Below are positions 1 to 8,296 of a stretch of 27,833 bases of DNA, piece by piece. Location of the stretch: the NCBI RefSeq assembly GCF_002385225.1, contig NZ_DGDC01000047.1, positions 1,016-28,848 of the forward strand, in the 5' to 3' direction. The translations under genes were made by a program, and so were the position numbers. The DNA is from Psychrobacter sp. UBA3962 (GTDB lineage Bacteria > Pseudomonadota > Gammaproteobacteria > Pseudomonadales > Moraxellaceae). A model generated the notes under the pieces. The model did not search any database and was not told the DNA's origin. It saw only the letters and a program-made list of their open reading frames with translations. Each line of letters opens with the position of its first letter. Position 1 is the first letter of the stretch.

Positions 1-54
1 CCAGAGCCAACGCCTGAGCCAACACCAGAGCCAACGCCTGAGCCAACGCCAGAA
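1..54 (+). repeat. PEPT-coding 12-bp tandem repeat
   Basis: Four and a half copies of a 12-base unit encode Pro-Glu-Pro-Thr repeats, with alternating cca/cct and acg/aca codons that suggest a 24-base higher-order unit. It forms an extended linker between barrel modules. The array runs off the left edge of the window, so its full copy number is not visible. Units of 12 bases keep the frame if copies are gained or lost. Confidence 0.8.
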
Positions 55-1776
55 CTACCTGATAACCCCAACGCAGCACCAGACTCTACAATCTCTGTTA
101 TCCAGAGCAGTCTGGTAAGAGATGAAGACAGTGGTATATCTAAAAACTCATCTGAAACTTACGATAGTTTAACGCTTAATGCCAATGAAGCAGGTGCTAA
201 ATATGGAATTTCACCTATCTTACGAGCACCACTTAAAGTTAAATTAAGAGATGCAAATGATATAGACTATCAAGATGGCTTCAAAAGAACTGAAGGATAT
301 ATTACTCAAAAAACTGAGCCTAATAAGTTAGTTAGTAATAAAGTAAACTATACTTCTGTATATAATAACTTTGACGATCAAATGCAGATTGGTCATATCT
401 ATGGTGATGTGAAAGGATCGGGGAACGTAACTAGAAAAGCTTTACTATCTAGTACCTATGTAAAAGGTAATGCGACCAACCTTTCAGATATGGAGTACTT
501 AGAGAAACTAGGCCAGTACAATATCGATAATAAAATTGATGATGGTTCAGTTAAGTATGAAGGTGTAGCAAGCTACATGATGAATACTAAGGAAGAAATC
601 ATTGATAAAGGGGCATTACATACTGGTAAATCTGAGTTTGATGTTAACTTTGTTAATAAAAAAGTCGATGGTACTTTAACCTTTAAAGATATTGGTGAAA
701 AGGTTATTAAAGCAGACATTGAAGGTAATAAGTTTGCAGGAAAAGCCAATGACTTAACGACCAGTGGTGGCTTCTATGGTGAAGACGCCAAATTACTAGG
801 CGGTGTCTATCAAGATACCAAAGGTAAAGGTACTTATGGTGCCGAGAAGGTAGATCCAGACGCGCCAGAACCAGAGCCTAAAAAAGAAGTTACTGGAGTA
901 ATGAGTAACACTATTAGTAGCGTATCAGGCTTGGGTACAGATGATGCAATCGGTTATCGTCAGTTTGTGACAGACAATCAAACCTTCACTGAGACAAAGG
1001 GTGACGGTGAGGATATGACACCGACTATGGTTGAAAATCCTGACGTAGATAACCTACCAAGTTTTGATAAGTTTGATGCTCGTCTTGACATTGTTAAACC
1101 GAATAAATTTAAAAACAATGGCTCAATTATCACTGTAAGAAGCGATGACGTAGATGCTGGCAATAAGTTTATGAAGTCAGCTAAAACAAATAGAGTTAGC
1201 TTTGATAAGGTAGAGTCAACTATTGGACAAATTAGGTTAGACTATGATTATAACTCTGTATATCGTAACTTTAATTCACAAATGCAGATTGGTCATGTCT
1301 ATGGAGATTTAAGCTTAGATAAACCATTCGTTGGAGGTGTGAAATCACGTTATACGAATGTTTACGTGGTTGGCCATGCGACCGAAAATATGCCAACAGA
1401 AGGTACTGCACAGTATGCAGGTGTTGCCACATATATGGATAATATCCATTTAGGATCCGGTGCTCTGAAAAATCCAGTTGTTAATGGTACTTCAGAATTT
1501 GATGTTGACTTTGTTCAAGGTTCTTTAGCAGGTACATTAGCGTTTGCTGATATTAACAAGAACATTGGTATTGAAGCTAAGATCGATGGCAATACCTTCT
1601 CAGGAACGAAAGATAATATTGCAACATCAGGTGGTTTCTATGGTGAAGACGCACAGTTCTTGGGTGGTATCTATCAAGAGGCTAAGCTAGAAAAAGGAAG
1701 CAATGTACCAGGTACAGGAACAACTCCAGGTACGGGTACTACCTTCCAAGGTACATTCGGAGCTGAGAAGCAATAA
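1..1776 (+). CDS. Slam-dependent TbpB-like multi-barrel protein, 5' end outside window
   Basis: The reading frame is open from base 1, so the start and any signal peptide lie upstream; 591 residues are visible. It begins with a PEPT-repeat linker, then two modules: A (about 60-867) and B (about 880-1776), joined by a second Pro/Glu linker. Each module ends in the barrel signature of the TbpB/hemophilin family: a GTSEFDVDF-like strand, a GNxFxG strand, GGFYGEDA, LGG(V/I)YQ and a terminal GTFGA or GTYGA. Each also has a QMQIGH motif at its centre (379 and 1279). No cysteine is present in the visible part. Proteins of this family are surface or secreted ligand binders (transferrin, haem, haemoglobin) exported through Slam. 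The downstream paralogue and the Slam gene at 5084 support that route. The ligand is unknown. The leading linker suggests at least one more module upstream. Confidence 0.85.
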   Translation, partial: PEPTPEPTPEPTPEPTPELPDNPNAAPDSTISVIQSSLVRDEDSGISKNSSETYDSLTLNANEAGAKYGISPILRAPLKVKLRDANDIDYQDGFKRTEGYITQKTEPNKLVSNKVNYTSVYNNFDDQMQIGHIYGDVKGSGNVTRKALLSSTYVKGNATNLSDMEYLEKLGQYNIDNKIDDGSVKYEGVASYMMNTKEEIIDKGALHTGKSEFDVNFVNKKVDGTLTFKDIGEKVIKADIEGNKFAGKANDLTTSGGFYGEDAKLLGGVYQDTKGKGTYGAEKVDPDAPEPEPKKEVTGVMSNTISSVSGLGTDDAIGYRQFVTDNQTFTETKGDGEDMTPTMVENPDVDNLPSFDKFDARLDIVKPNKFKNNGSIITVRSDDVDAGNKFMKSAKTNRVSFDKVESTIGQIRLDYDYNSVYRNFNSQMQIGHVYGDLSLDKPFVGGVKSRYTNVYVVGHATENMPTEGTAQYAGVATYMDNIHLGSGALKNPVVNGTSEFDVDFVQGSLAGTLAFADINKNIGIEAKIDGNTFSGTKDNIATSGGFYGEDAQFLGGIYQEAKLEKGSNVPGTGTTPGTGTTFQGTFGAEKQ

Positions 1777-1802
1777 GCCTAAATTAGAAGTAATTTTTAT
1801 AT

Positions 1803-1833
1803 AAAAAGGCGTCCCAAAAGGGGCGCTTTTTTT
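1803..1833 (+). terminator. Rho-independent terminator of the first substrate gene
   Basis: A stem formed by 1803-1815 and 1820-1832 (GC core GCGTCCC with GGGGCGC, two G-T wobble pairs) closes on an AAAA loop and runs into a T tract. It lies 27 bases after the stop codon. Its core nearly matches the terminator at 4883-4911. Confidence 0.85.
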
Positions 1834-1892
1834 GGGCTTATTAAAAACTTCAGCTACGTTTAATTGTTCCACTGATAAGTCTGTTTAATAAG

Positions 1893-1920
1893 TTGACTTT
1901 ATTGTCAATATCGATAATAT
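1893..1920 (+). promoter_or_regulatory. Candidate sigma-70 promoter with palindrome over the -35 box
   Basis: TTGACT at 1893-1898 and TAATAT at 1915-1920 are separated by 16 bases, about 75 bases upstream of the start at 1994. A perfect inverted repeat, TTGAC (1893-1897), six bases, GTCAA (1904-1908), covers the -35 element and could be an operator. No convincing 19-base Fur box is visible. The promoter match is good but only predicted. Confidence 0.5.
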
Positions 1921-1981
1921 AAGTATTTGTTGTCACTTGTTAAGTGTTAGTAACAAAATTGGAATGTATTTTTATCTTCAT

Positions 1982-1986
1982 GGAGG
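1982..1986 (+). promoter_or_regulatory. Ribosome binding site fixing the start at 1994
   Basis: GGAGG lies 7 bases before the ATG at 1994. The in-frame TTG at 1937 has no such site and would add 19 residues ahead of an already long signal peptide. Confidence 0.8.
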
Positions 1987-1993
1987 AAGTTTA

Positions 1994-4810
1994 ATGTCAC
2001 TTCAAAAGCCATCTTTATCTACCTATCCAACAAAAAAAATCTCAACCCCTTTAAAGCCCAGTGTGGTTTTATTAACCTCTGTTATTTTTGCCTCTGTTAG
2101 TGCCTACGCTGAAGAAAACGCTCAGCCAACTGTACCTGTCAATCCTGATGTTGCTGCACAATCCAACTTAACCGGATTTCAAAGTAATGCCATTGGCAAA
2201 AGAACAGGTACCAGCATTCGTTACACTGAGATTCTAGAAAATGATTCAGACAGTTATGACCAAATCGCTGTTCGAGCGGATCAAGTTGCCTCTAAGTTAG
2301 CCACTGATGCCCCGATTCAAATTGAGGTGACGGGTTCGGATGATAAAGATGTTGGCAATGGGTTTAAGCAAAATGAAGGATACGTAGAAGTATGGGGTCA
2401 AGGTTCTGGCGGGGTTATCTCAAGAAAACGCCGTATGGATTACACCACCACCTACAAAAACTTCGATGATCAAATGCAAATTGGTCATGTTCATGGTGAT
2501 CTAAAAGCCCCGCTAATAAACGTCGATGAATATCGCTTATCGAATGTCTACGTACAAGGGAATGCCACAGATGAGGCAGATATTGATTTCCTACAAGGCT
2601 GGGCACAGCATCATCAAGACACCAATCTAAGTGAAGGTGTGGTTCAGTACACAGGTGATGCGACCTATATGGAGAACTTACATCTTAAAGATGGTCAGCA
2701 AAGCAGCCCTGTTGTGAATGGTACTTCAGAATTTAATGTTGATTTTGTTAAAGCTCTGCTTGAGGGAACGCTAAGTTTCCAAGAGGGCGATTACAAGTAT
2801 ATGCCTGAGGGCAATCAAATTGGCATCAAGGCAGACATCAGCGGCAATACCTTCAAGGGGAATTATGAGGGTATTGATACCGCGGGTGGATTCTATGGAG
2901 AAGATGGTCGTCTGTTAGGCGGTATTTATCAGCAAGCGTTGACGCCAGGTGGAGGGGGGAGTGCTCCAGGAGAAGGAACCACTTTCCAAGGTACATTTGG
3001 CGCAAGTAAAACCACTAAGACGCTTGACCCTGTAGCCAACCCTGATGTGGCTGCTGACTCAAAAGTGACCGGTTTCCACAGCAGTGCACTGAGTAACGAT
3101 AACTTGATTGGCCCAAGCATACATTATGGTGCTATTCGTGATAATAAGACGGGCAGTTATGATGAGCTGTCTATGCGAGCCAATGAAACGGACTCTAGAG
3201 AATATTATGCCGCAGTCGATGTCAATTTAACCGGAGATGCGGATACCAGCTACGGCAATGGTTTTATGCAGCATAGCGATAAGACATTAATTAAACTGGG
3301 CCGTATTTTAAGAAGAGACTTTGAGTATCAGTCTATCTATAAAGATTTCGATGGCCAAATGCAAATAGGTCATGTCTTGGGTGATCCTAAAGTGCGCTGG
3401 ACAAATATCACGCCAGGCCGTCTGTCTAACGTCCATGTTCAAGGTAATGCTACCCATCTTGATGACATGCAGTACATGAAAGATTTGGCACAGTATAAAG
3501 CAGACAGTGAGATTGACGATGGCAAGGTGCAGTATAAGGGCGTTGCCACTTATATGGAAAACCTACATCTAAAAGATGGGAATCGTGCTGGGCCTGTGGT
3601 GGATGGTACCTCTACCTTTGACGTTGATTTTATCAATGCTAATCTTGAAGGTGAGCTGGCGTTTAATGCTGGCGATTATAAGTACATGCCAGAAGGCAAC
3701 AAGATTAACATTAAGGCAGATATTACCGGTAATGCGTTCGCTGGTAAGCTAGGCGATATTGATACGGCAGGTGGTTTTTATGGTGAAGACGCCCAGCTTT
3801 TAGGCGGGGTTTACCAACAAGCTCTAACTACCGGCGGTGTTGCGAAGAAAAAAGGTGAGGGTACGACATTCCAAGGGACCTTTGGTGCCAGTAAAGTAAA
3901 CAATAAAGACTCTGATATTCCCAGTGAGCCGCAGCTACCTACTGTGGAGTCAGATATGACCGGCTTCCAGTCTACGGCTCTCAGTAGTAAAGAAAAAACA
4001 TTGCCATTTGGCTTAGGAAAGCTAGACAACGCTATTGGCTATGTCGAAATTCGTGATGACCTGTCTGACTTTGAGAGCACAGTGGATAAAGACGGTAATT
4101 TAGTACCTGTAGATAATCGCAAAGGTGACAACTTCAAGAGCTTTGATAAAGGCGTGGTACGTGGGGACATGGTGAAACCTGACACAGTATTTAAGCCTAT
4201 TGAGGTGTCATTAAAGCAATCAGGCAAAGTTAAGGTAGATGCGGGTAAAGGTAGCTTCAATCCCACTTTCAATTACAACTCGGTTTATAAAAACTTCGAT
4301 CAGCAAATGCAAGTGGGCCACGTTTACGGTAACTTCGACTCGGCAGCCGGTGACGTGTCACGTGCAGCCAATGTCTATGTTCAAGGTTATTTGACAGCGG
4401 CAGAAGCCATGGATGCGCTAAAAGAGGTTAATGAAGGTAAAGCTCAATACACAGGGGTAGCCACCTATATTGAGAATATCCATCTGGCAGACAATGCCAA
4501 TACAGCGCCTGTTAATGGTACATCAAACTTCGATGTCGACTTTGTGAACAACTCAGTGAAAGGTGAGCTTGCCTTTGACGGCAACTTCAAATATATGCCA
4601 GAAGGTAATAAGATTGGTATTGAAGCAACCATTGATGGTAATACCTTCGCAGGTAATGTGAATGGTATCGATACGGCTGGTGGCTTCTATGGTGAAGAGG
4701 CTAAGTTCTTAGGCGGTGTTTACCAAGATGCTTCAGTTGAAGGGGGTAAAGGTACGGTTGCTGGTACAGGCACTAAATTCCAAGGTACGTTCGGTGCTGA
4801 GAAGCAGTAA
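1994..4810 (+). CDS. Secreted three-module TbpB/hemophilin-like Slam substrate
   Basis: The product has 938 residues. The ATG at 1994 is chosen for its GGAGG site. A signal peptide has a long polar N-region (about 22 residues), a hydrophobic core at about 23-36 and a likely AYA cleavage site at 37-39. No lipobox and no cysteine occur anywhere, so the protein should be soluble after export, unlike lipidated TbpB or HpuA. Three modules follow (about 40-340, 341-635 and 645-938). Each has a handle-like N-terminal part, a QMQ(I/V)GH motif (residues 160, 455 and 771) and an eight-strand-type barrel signature (GGFYGED/E at 298, 593 and 896; GTFGA ending). A single module is about the size of one TbpB lobe or one hemophilin. 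Secretion through the Slam encoded at 5084 is inferred from adjacency. Ligand capture such as haem or metal is a family-based guess; no TonB-dependent receptor lies in the window. Confidence 0.88.
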   Translation: MSLQKPSLSTYPTKKISTPLKPSVVLLTSVIFASVSAYAEENAQPTVPVNPDVAAQSNLTGFQSNAIGKRTGTSIRYTEILENDSDSYDQIAVRADQVASKLATDAPIQIEVTGSDDKDVGNGFKQNEGYVEVWGQGSGGVISRKRRMDYTTTYKNFDDQMQIGHVHGDLKAPLINVDEYRLSNVYVQGNATDEADIDFLQGWAQHHQDTNLSEGVVQYTGDATYMENLHLKDGQQSSPVVNGTSEFNVDFVKALLEGTLSFQEGDYKYMPEGNQIGIKADISGNTFKGNYEGIDTAGGFYGEDGRLLGGIYQQALTPGGGGSAPGEGTTFQGTFGASKTTKTLDPVANPDVAADSKVTGFHSSALSNDNLIGPSIHYGAIRDNKTGSYDELSMRANETDSREYYAAVDVNLTGDADTSYGNGFMQHSDKTLIKLGRILRRDFEYQSIYKDFDGQMQIGHVLGDPKVRWTNITPGRLSNVHVQGNATHLDDMQYMKDLAQYKADSEIDDGKVQYKGVATYMENLHLKDGNRAGPVVDGTSTFDVDFINANLEGELAFNAGDYKYMPEGNKINIKADITGNAFAGKLGDIDTAGGFYGEDAQLLGGVYQQALTTGGVAKKKGEGTTFQGTFGASKVNNKDSDIPSEPQLPTVESDMTGFQSTALSSKEKTLPFGLGKLDNAIGYVEIRDDLSDFESTVDKDGNLVPVDNRKGDNFKSFDKGVVRGDMVKPDTVFKPIEVSLKQSGKVKVDAGKGSFNPTFNYNSVYKNFDQQMQVGHVYGNFDSAAGDVSRAANVYVQGYLTAAEAMDALKEVNEGKAQYTGVATYIENIHLADNANTAPVNGTSNFDVDFVNNSVKGELAFDGNFKYMPEGNKIGIEATIDGNTFAGNVNGIDTAGGFYGEEAKFLGGVYQDASVEGGKGTVAGTGTKFQGTFGAEKQ

Positions 4811-4882
4811 CGTTACGGCTGACTCTGATGCTGTATAAATACTACAGTAATTAAGAGTAACCAATTAAAACATTATGGTAAG

Positions 4883-4911
4883 AAAAAAGCGTCCTATTGG
4901 GCGCTTTTTTT
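4883..4911 (+). terminator. Rho-independent terminator of the second substrate gene
   Basis: The stem pairs 4883-4894 with 4899-4910 (AAAAAAGCG core, one T-G wobble), with loop TATT and a T tract. It is followed by a separate promoter for the Slam gene, so read-through is probably limited. Confidence 0.88.
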
Positions 4912-4985
4912 GTGGCAAAAACATCAATATTATCTTATAGTTAAACAAGCTTAATAGCGTGCTATGTCAGTCTAGATTATATGGC

Positions 4986-5013
4986 TTTACCTTAGGCAGA
5001 TGATAGGTATAAT
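4986..5013 (+). promoter_or_regulatory. Candidate promoter of the Slam gene
   Basis: TTTACC (4986-4991) and a perfect TATAAT (5008-5013) are separated by 16 bases, about 70 bases ahead of the ATG at 5084. This suggests the translocon is transcribed independently of its presumed substrates. Confidence 0.6.
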
Positions 5014-5083
5014 AAAACGCTGTTAAATGTTTTGATGGAAATAAACTGAATATTGACGTTCAGTAATACTGTTAGGGATAACT

Positions 5084-6640
5084 ATGTCACAATCACACCT
5101 TCTGAAAACCCTCACCACCTCTGCTGTCTTATTCAGTGCGGTATATGCTCCCTTAGTTTATGCTGCTGATAATATGCCACCTCTAGATGATAATGATAGA
5201 TATTCATCAGAAAAAGAGACAGCTGATAAGCTTTTAGAGCTTCAGCGCGAAGATATTGATGTCGGTAAAGCTGCGCCAACCGCAAATTTATCTACATCAG
5301 AAACTCAAAAAGCATTAAATGAGCGTGGTCAATCTCAGTCTGCACAGCGGTATGACTTGGAAGCTTTAAAAGCAGACCCTGTTGCTTTTACCAGATACTT
5401 AAATGCTGCTTTGGCTGCTCAAGATATGACAACGGTCAAAGAGTTATTACCTCATTACAAAGCACTTAACGTCAATGATCCAATGTTGATTAAGTTTGCC
5501 GATGCTTTGGTATATCGCAGTGAAGGTCAGAATAAAAAAGCCATCGCTATCTACAAAGATATGTTAGCGGATAACCCAGACTTTCACCCTGTGCGTCTGA
5601 ATATGGCTCAAGCTTTGTATGCGGATAAACAGTACAGTGTGGCTCATGATCAACTGCAAAAATTACGCGGTGCCGATATTCCTCAGCCTGTCATGGCCAA
5701 TGTCGAGCGTTTGATTCAGCGTATCGATGAGCAGGAGGAGTGGCGATTCAATGCGTCAGCACGCTACGTATATGACGATAACTTAAATGATGTACCTGAT
5801 GTCATGCCTAATGGCTATAGAGCTCCTAAGAAGGAGAAAGGTAAAGGACTTCAAGTGTCAGGCAGTGCCAATAAGCGCTTTAACTTAGACAAAAACTTCT
5901 ATGCCGAAGTAGGCGGTAACGCAACACTAAAAGGCTACTGGGATAATAGTGAATACAATGATTACCTGCTTACAGCTTCAGCAGGAGTGGGCTATGATGA
6001 TGCCAAAAACGACGTATCAATTAGCCCTTTTGTGACTAAGCGCTATTACAGTGAAGATCCTTATAGTTTGCGTAAAGGTGTCAATATCAGTGGCTCTCGT
6101 TGGGTAAAACCTAAGCTGAAACTGACAGCAAGTGGTATGTACTCAAACGAAACATTTGATGATGATAACAATAAAGCAAGAGAGACCGACGCGCTATTCC
6201 TAGGATTGAACGCTTTATATATCAAGGATGCGAAAGAGTATTTTTATGGAGGTATAGGTAGGTATAATAATGACGTACCAGCGCGAAGCTTCTTAACCTA
6301 CGATAGGGACTCAGTTAACGTGGGCTGGGGTCGAGAATGGGCTCAAGGTATATCGACAATAACCTCTTTGAATTATGGTGTTAAGAAGTATGATAATCCG
6401 GCAAAAGACTTCTCTGGTGAGGGCTTGAAATTTTTCTATACTACTTATGGCGGTGATCCTGGCACAAGCCGTGAAGATAAGACCACCTCACTTGGCTTGC
6501 AGGTATGGAAGCGTGATTTAACGGTACTAGGCTTAACGCCGCGCCTAGTATTTGATTATGAGAAGACTTCAAGTAACTTCGATTATTATGATGATAGAGA
6601 TGATAAAAGCGCAACAGTTATGCTGACCAAATCATTTTAA
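5084..6640 (+). CDS. Slam family outer-membrane translocon (surface lipoprotein assembly modifier)
   Basis: The product has 518 residues. A signal peptide ends near residue 27 (VYA). Residues about 75-215 form a TPR-like helical domain. From about 224 a barrel domain (DUF560) starts with the typical W-F-A-Y-DDN-N pattern (EEWRFNASARYVYDDNLND), continues as alternating amphipathic strands, and ends in Phe as outer-membrane barrels do for BAM recognition. Slam proteins move TbpB-like proteins across or onto the outer membrane. Both upstream genes encode such substrates, so this is probably their dedicated exporter. Non-lipidated substrates exported by a Slam are known from hemophilin systems (HphA/HsmA in Acinetobacter). 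The start has a modest TAGGGA site. Family is clear; substrate pairing is inferred. Confidence 0.9.
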   Translation: MSQSHLLKTLTTSAVLFSAVYAPLVYAADNMPPLDDNDRYSSEKETADKLLELQREDIDVGKAAPTANLSTSETQKALNERGQSQSAQRYDLEALKADPVAFTRYLNAALAAQDMTTVKELLPHYKALNVNDPMLIKFADALVYRSEGQNKKAIAIYKDMLADNPDFHPVRLNMAQALYADKQYSVAHDQLQKLRGADIPQPVMANVERLIQRIDEQEEWRFNASARYVYDDNLNDVPDVMPNGYRAPKKEKGKGLQVSGSANKRFNLDKNFYAEVGGNATLKGYWDNSEYNDYLLTASAGVGYDDAKNDVSISPFVTKRYYSEDPYSLRKGVNISGSRWVKPKLKLTASGMYSNETFDDDNNKARETDALFLGLNALYIKDAKEYFYGGIGRYNNDVPARSFLTYDRDSVNVGWGREWAQGISTITSLNYGVKKYDNPAKDFSGEGLKFFYTTYGGDPGTSREDKTTSLGLQVWKRDLTVLGLTPRLVFDYEKTSSNFDYYDDRDDKSATVMLTKSF

Positions 6641-6670
6641 TTGAGTTGATAAAGCAGTAGTTATAGCCAT

Positions 6671-6702
6671 AAAAAAACCTCGCAGCCAGTGCGAGGTTTT
6701 TT
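6671..6702. terminator. Bidirectional terminator between the Slam gene and putP
   Basis: A perfect stem pairs 6672-6683 with 6691-6702 (AAAAAACCTCGC and its complement), with loop AGCCAGT. A and T tracts on both sides let it serve the two convergent genes. Confidence 0.9.
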
Positions 6703-6730
6703 ATTATCAGAGTTTATTTACAAGCGGTTA

Positions 6731-8227
6731 TTAAAGATTGGTTTCCATCTCTTCAAACTTCGCTTTGATATGAGCACTTGGCTCAGCTGTCGCTAGACTA
6801 CCAATCACAATAGCGATTGAGCTTAAGATAAAGCCTGGAATGATGGCATATAACCAGTCATTTAAAGGAACACCGGCTGATGTCTCAAAGCCGCCATATA
6901 CCCAAAGAATAACAGTTACTGCACCGACAATCATACCTGCTAGGGCACCATTACGGTTCATACGCTTCCACATTAAGCTGATAACAACCAATGGACCGAA
7001 TGCTGCACCGAAGCCTGCCCAAGCGTTAGATACCAGTGATAATACTGAGCTGTCAGGGTCAGAAGCTAAGAAGATAGCTACTACCGCAACCAATACTACC
7101 GAGATACGACCTACCATTACTTGACGTGCTTCAGGAGCTTCTCTATCAAAGAATAACTTATACACATCACGAGTCAGCGAGCTTGATACCACTAGCAGCT
7201 GTGATGAAATGGTACTCATAATAGCCGCTAAAATAGCCGCCAATAAGAAGCCTGAAACTAAAGGATGGAATAAGAAGTTAGTGAAAACTAGGAAAATAGT
7301 TTCTGGGTCATCTAAAGTCATGGCTGTTTTTTGGACATAAGCACGACCAGCGAAACCTGTCATTAAGGCACCGATTAAGCTCACAATCATCCAGCTCATA
7401 CCAATTCTACGGGCTGTTGGCACATCTTTTACAGAGCGAATGGCCATGAAGCGCACGATAATATGAGGCTGACCGAAGTAACCCAAGCCCCAGGCCAATA
7501 AAGACAAGATACCTAAGAAGGTCATGCCGCTAAAGATATTTAGCATTTCTGGATCAATATTGCGAATGGCAGTAGTTGTTGCGCCAACACCGCCAAGATC
7601 TGTAAAGGCAACCAAAGGCACGATAATCATAGCCAATAGCATGATCACACCCTGCACAAAGTCAGTGGTAGATACCGCAAGGAAGCCACCGAATAGGGTA
7701 TAGATAACAACCACACCAGCAGTAACCCAAAGTCCGGTGCTATAAGACATACCTAGAGCACTATCAAACAATTTACCGCCACCCGCTAAACTTGCTGCGG
7801 TGTATACAGTAAAGAATAAGATAATAACGATGGCTGAAATAACACGCAATAGATGCGATTTATCTTCAAAGCGGTTGGCGAAATAGTCAGGAAGGGTAAT
7901 CGCATTGTCCGCGATTTCGGTATAGACACGCAGTCTTGGTGCTACCAATAGGTAGTTGGCAAAGGCACCGATGGTCAAACCTAGGGCAATCCAAATACTG
8001 ACCACACCAGAGCTGTACATATAACCGGGAAGACCCAGTAATAACCAGCCTGACATGTCAGAAGCACCGGCTGATAAAGCGGCTACGCCAGGGCTCAAGT
8101 TACGACCACCTAACATATAACCTGCAGAGTCGTTATCGGCCTTAAAGTAGGCCCAAACCCCGATTCCAATCATCAATAAGAAATATAGAGCGAGCGAGAT
8201 GAGCACGCCAGTTTCAATTCCATTCAT
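6731..8227 (-). CDS. putP: Sodium/proline symporter PutP
   Basis: An inner-membrane transporter of the sodium:solute symporter family that takes up L-proline with sodium. The product has 498 residues (the E. coli protein has 502) and about 13 hydrophobic segments. The sodium-site stretch ASDMSGW (Asp57) and the later ATISxQ-like segment, here MSTISSQLLV, are both present. GGRNLSPG and the LPDYFANRF loop are also typical. The ATG at 8227 is chosen because AAGGA lies 7 bases upstream; an in-frame ATG at 8272 would begin inside the leader hairpin. No putA lies in the window. The leader is long and structured (see 8262-8296), which suggests post-initiation control. Confidence 0.93.
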   Translation of the reverse strand: MNGIETGVLISLALYFLLMIGIGVWAYFKADNDSAGYMLGGRNLSPGVAALSAGASDMSGWLLLGLPGYMYSSGVVSIWIALGLTIGAFANYLLVAPRLRVYTEIADNAITLPDYFANRFEDKSHLLRVISAIVIILFFTVYTAASLAGGGKLFDSALGMSYSTGLWVTAGVVVIYTLFGGFLAVSTTDFVQGVIMLLAMIIVPLVAFTDLGGVGATTTAIRNIDPEMLNIFSGMTFLGILSLLAWGLGYFGQPHIIVRFMAIRSVKDVPTARRIGMSWMIVSLIGALMTGFAGRAYVQKTAMTLDDPETIFLVFTNFLFHPLVSGFLLAAILAAIMSTISSQLLVVSSSLTRDVYKLFFDREAPEARQVMVGRISVVLVAVVAIFLASDPDSSVLSLVSNAWAGFGAAFGPLVVISLMWKRMNRNGALAGMIVGAVTVILWVYGGFETSAGVPLNDWLYAIIPGFILSSIAIVIGSLATAEPSAHIKAKFEEMETNL

Positions 8228-8234
8228 AACATAA

Positions 8235-8239
8235 TCCTT
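8235..8239 (-). promoter_or_regulatory. Ribosome binding site fixing the putP start
   Basis: On the minus strand AAGGA stands 7 bases before the ATG at 8227, which decides against the longer reading from 8272. Confidence 0.75.
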
Positions 8240-8261
8240 ATGTAATATATTTTTTGAACAT

Positions 8262-8296
8262 AAAAAAACCATTATGTGACTTGTATCATAATGGTT
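8262..8296 (-). terminator. Terminator-like hairpin in the putP leader (possible attenuator)
   Basis: A perfect 10-base inverted repeat, 8267-8276 with 8287-8296, has a 10-base loop. On the minus strand the stem runs straight into a tract of seven T, the shape of an intrinsic terminator. It lies about 35 bases before the putP start codon. Because the lysR-type gene already has its own terminator at 8578-8614, this second one is either an attenuator of putP or a leftover boundary element. Confidence 0.6.

Noticed and set aside
1..54. CRISPR-like or satellite array at the left edge
   Set aside because: The repeat has no spacers and is an in-frame Pro-Glu-Pro-Thr linker.
1840..1993. Fur box ahead of the substrate gene
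   Set aside because: GATAAT-like words occur, but no 19-base dyad close to the Fur consensus could be assembled.
3811..4272. Minus-strand frames opposite the three-module substrate gene
   Set aside because: They are shadows of the repeated coding sequence and recur at equivalent module positions.
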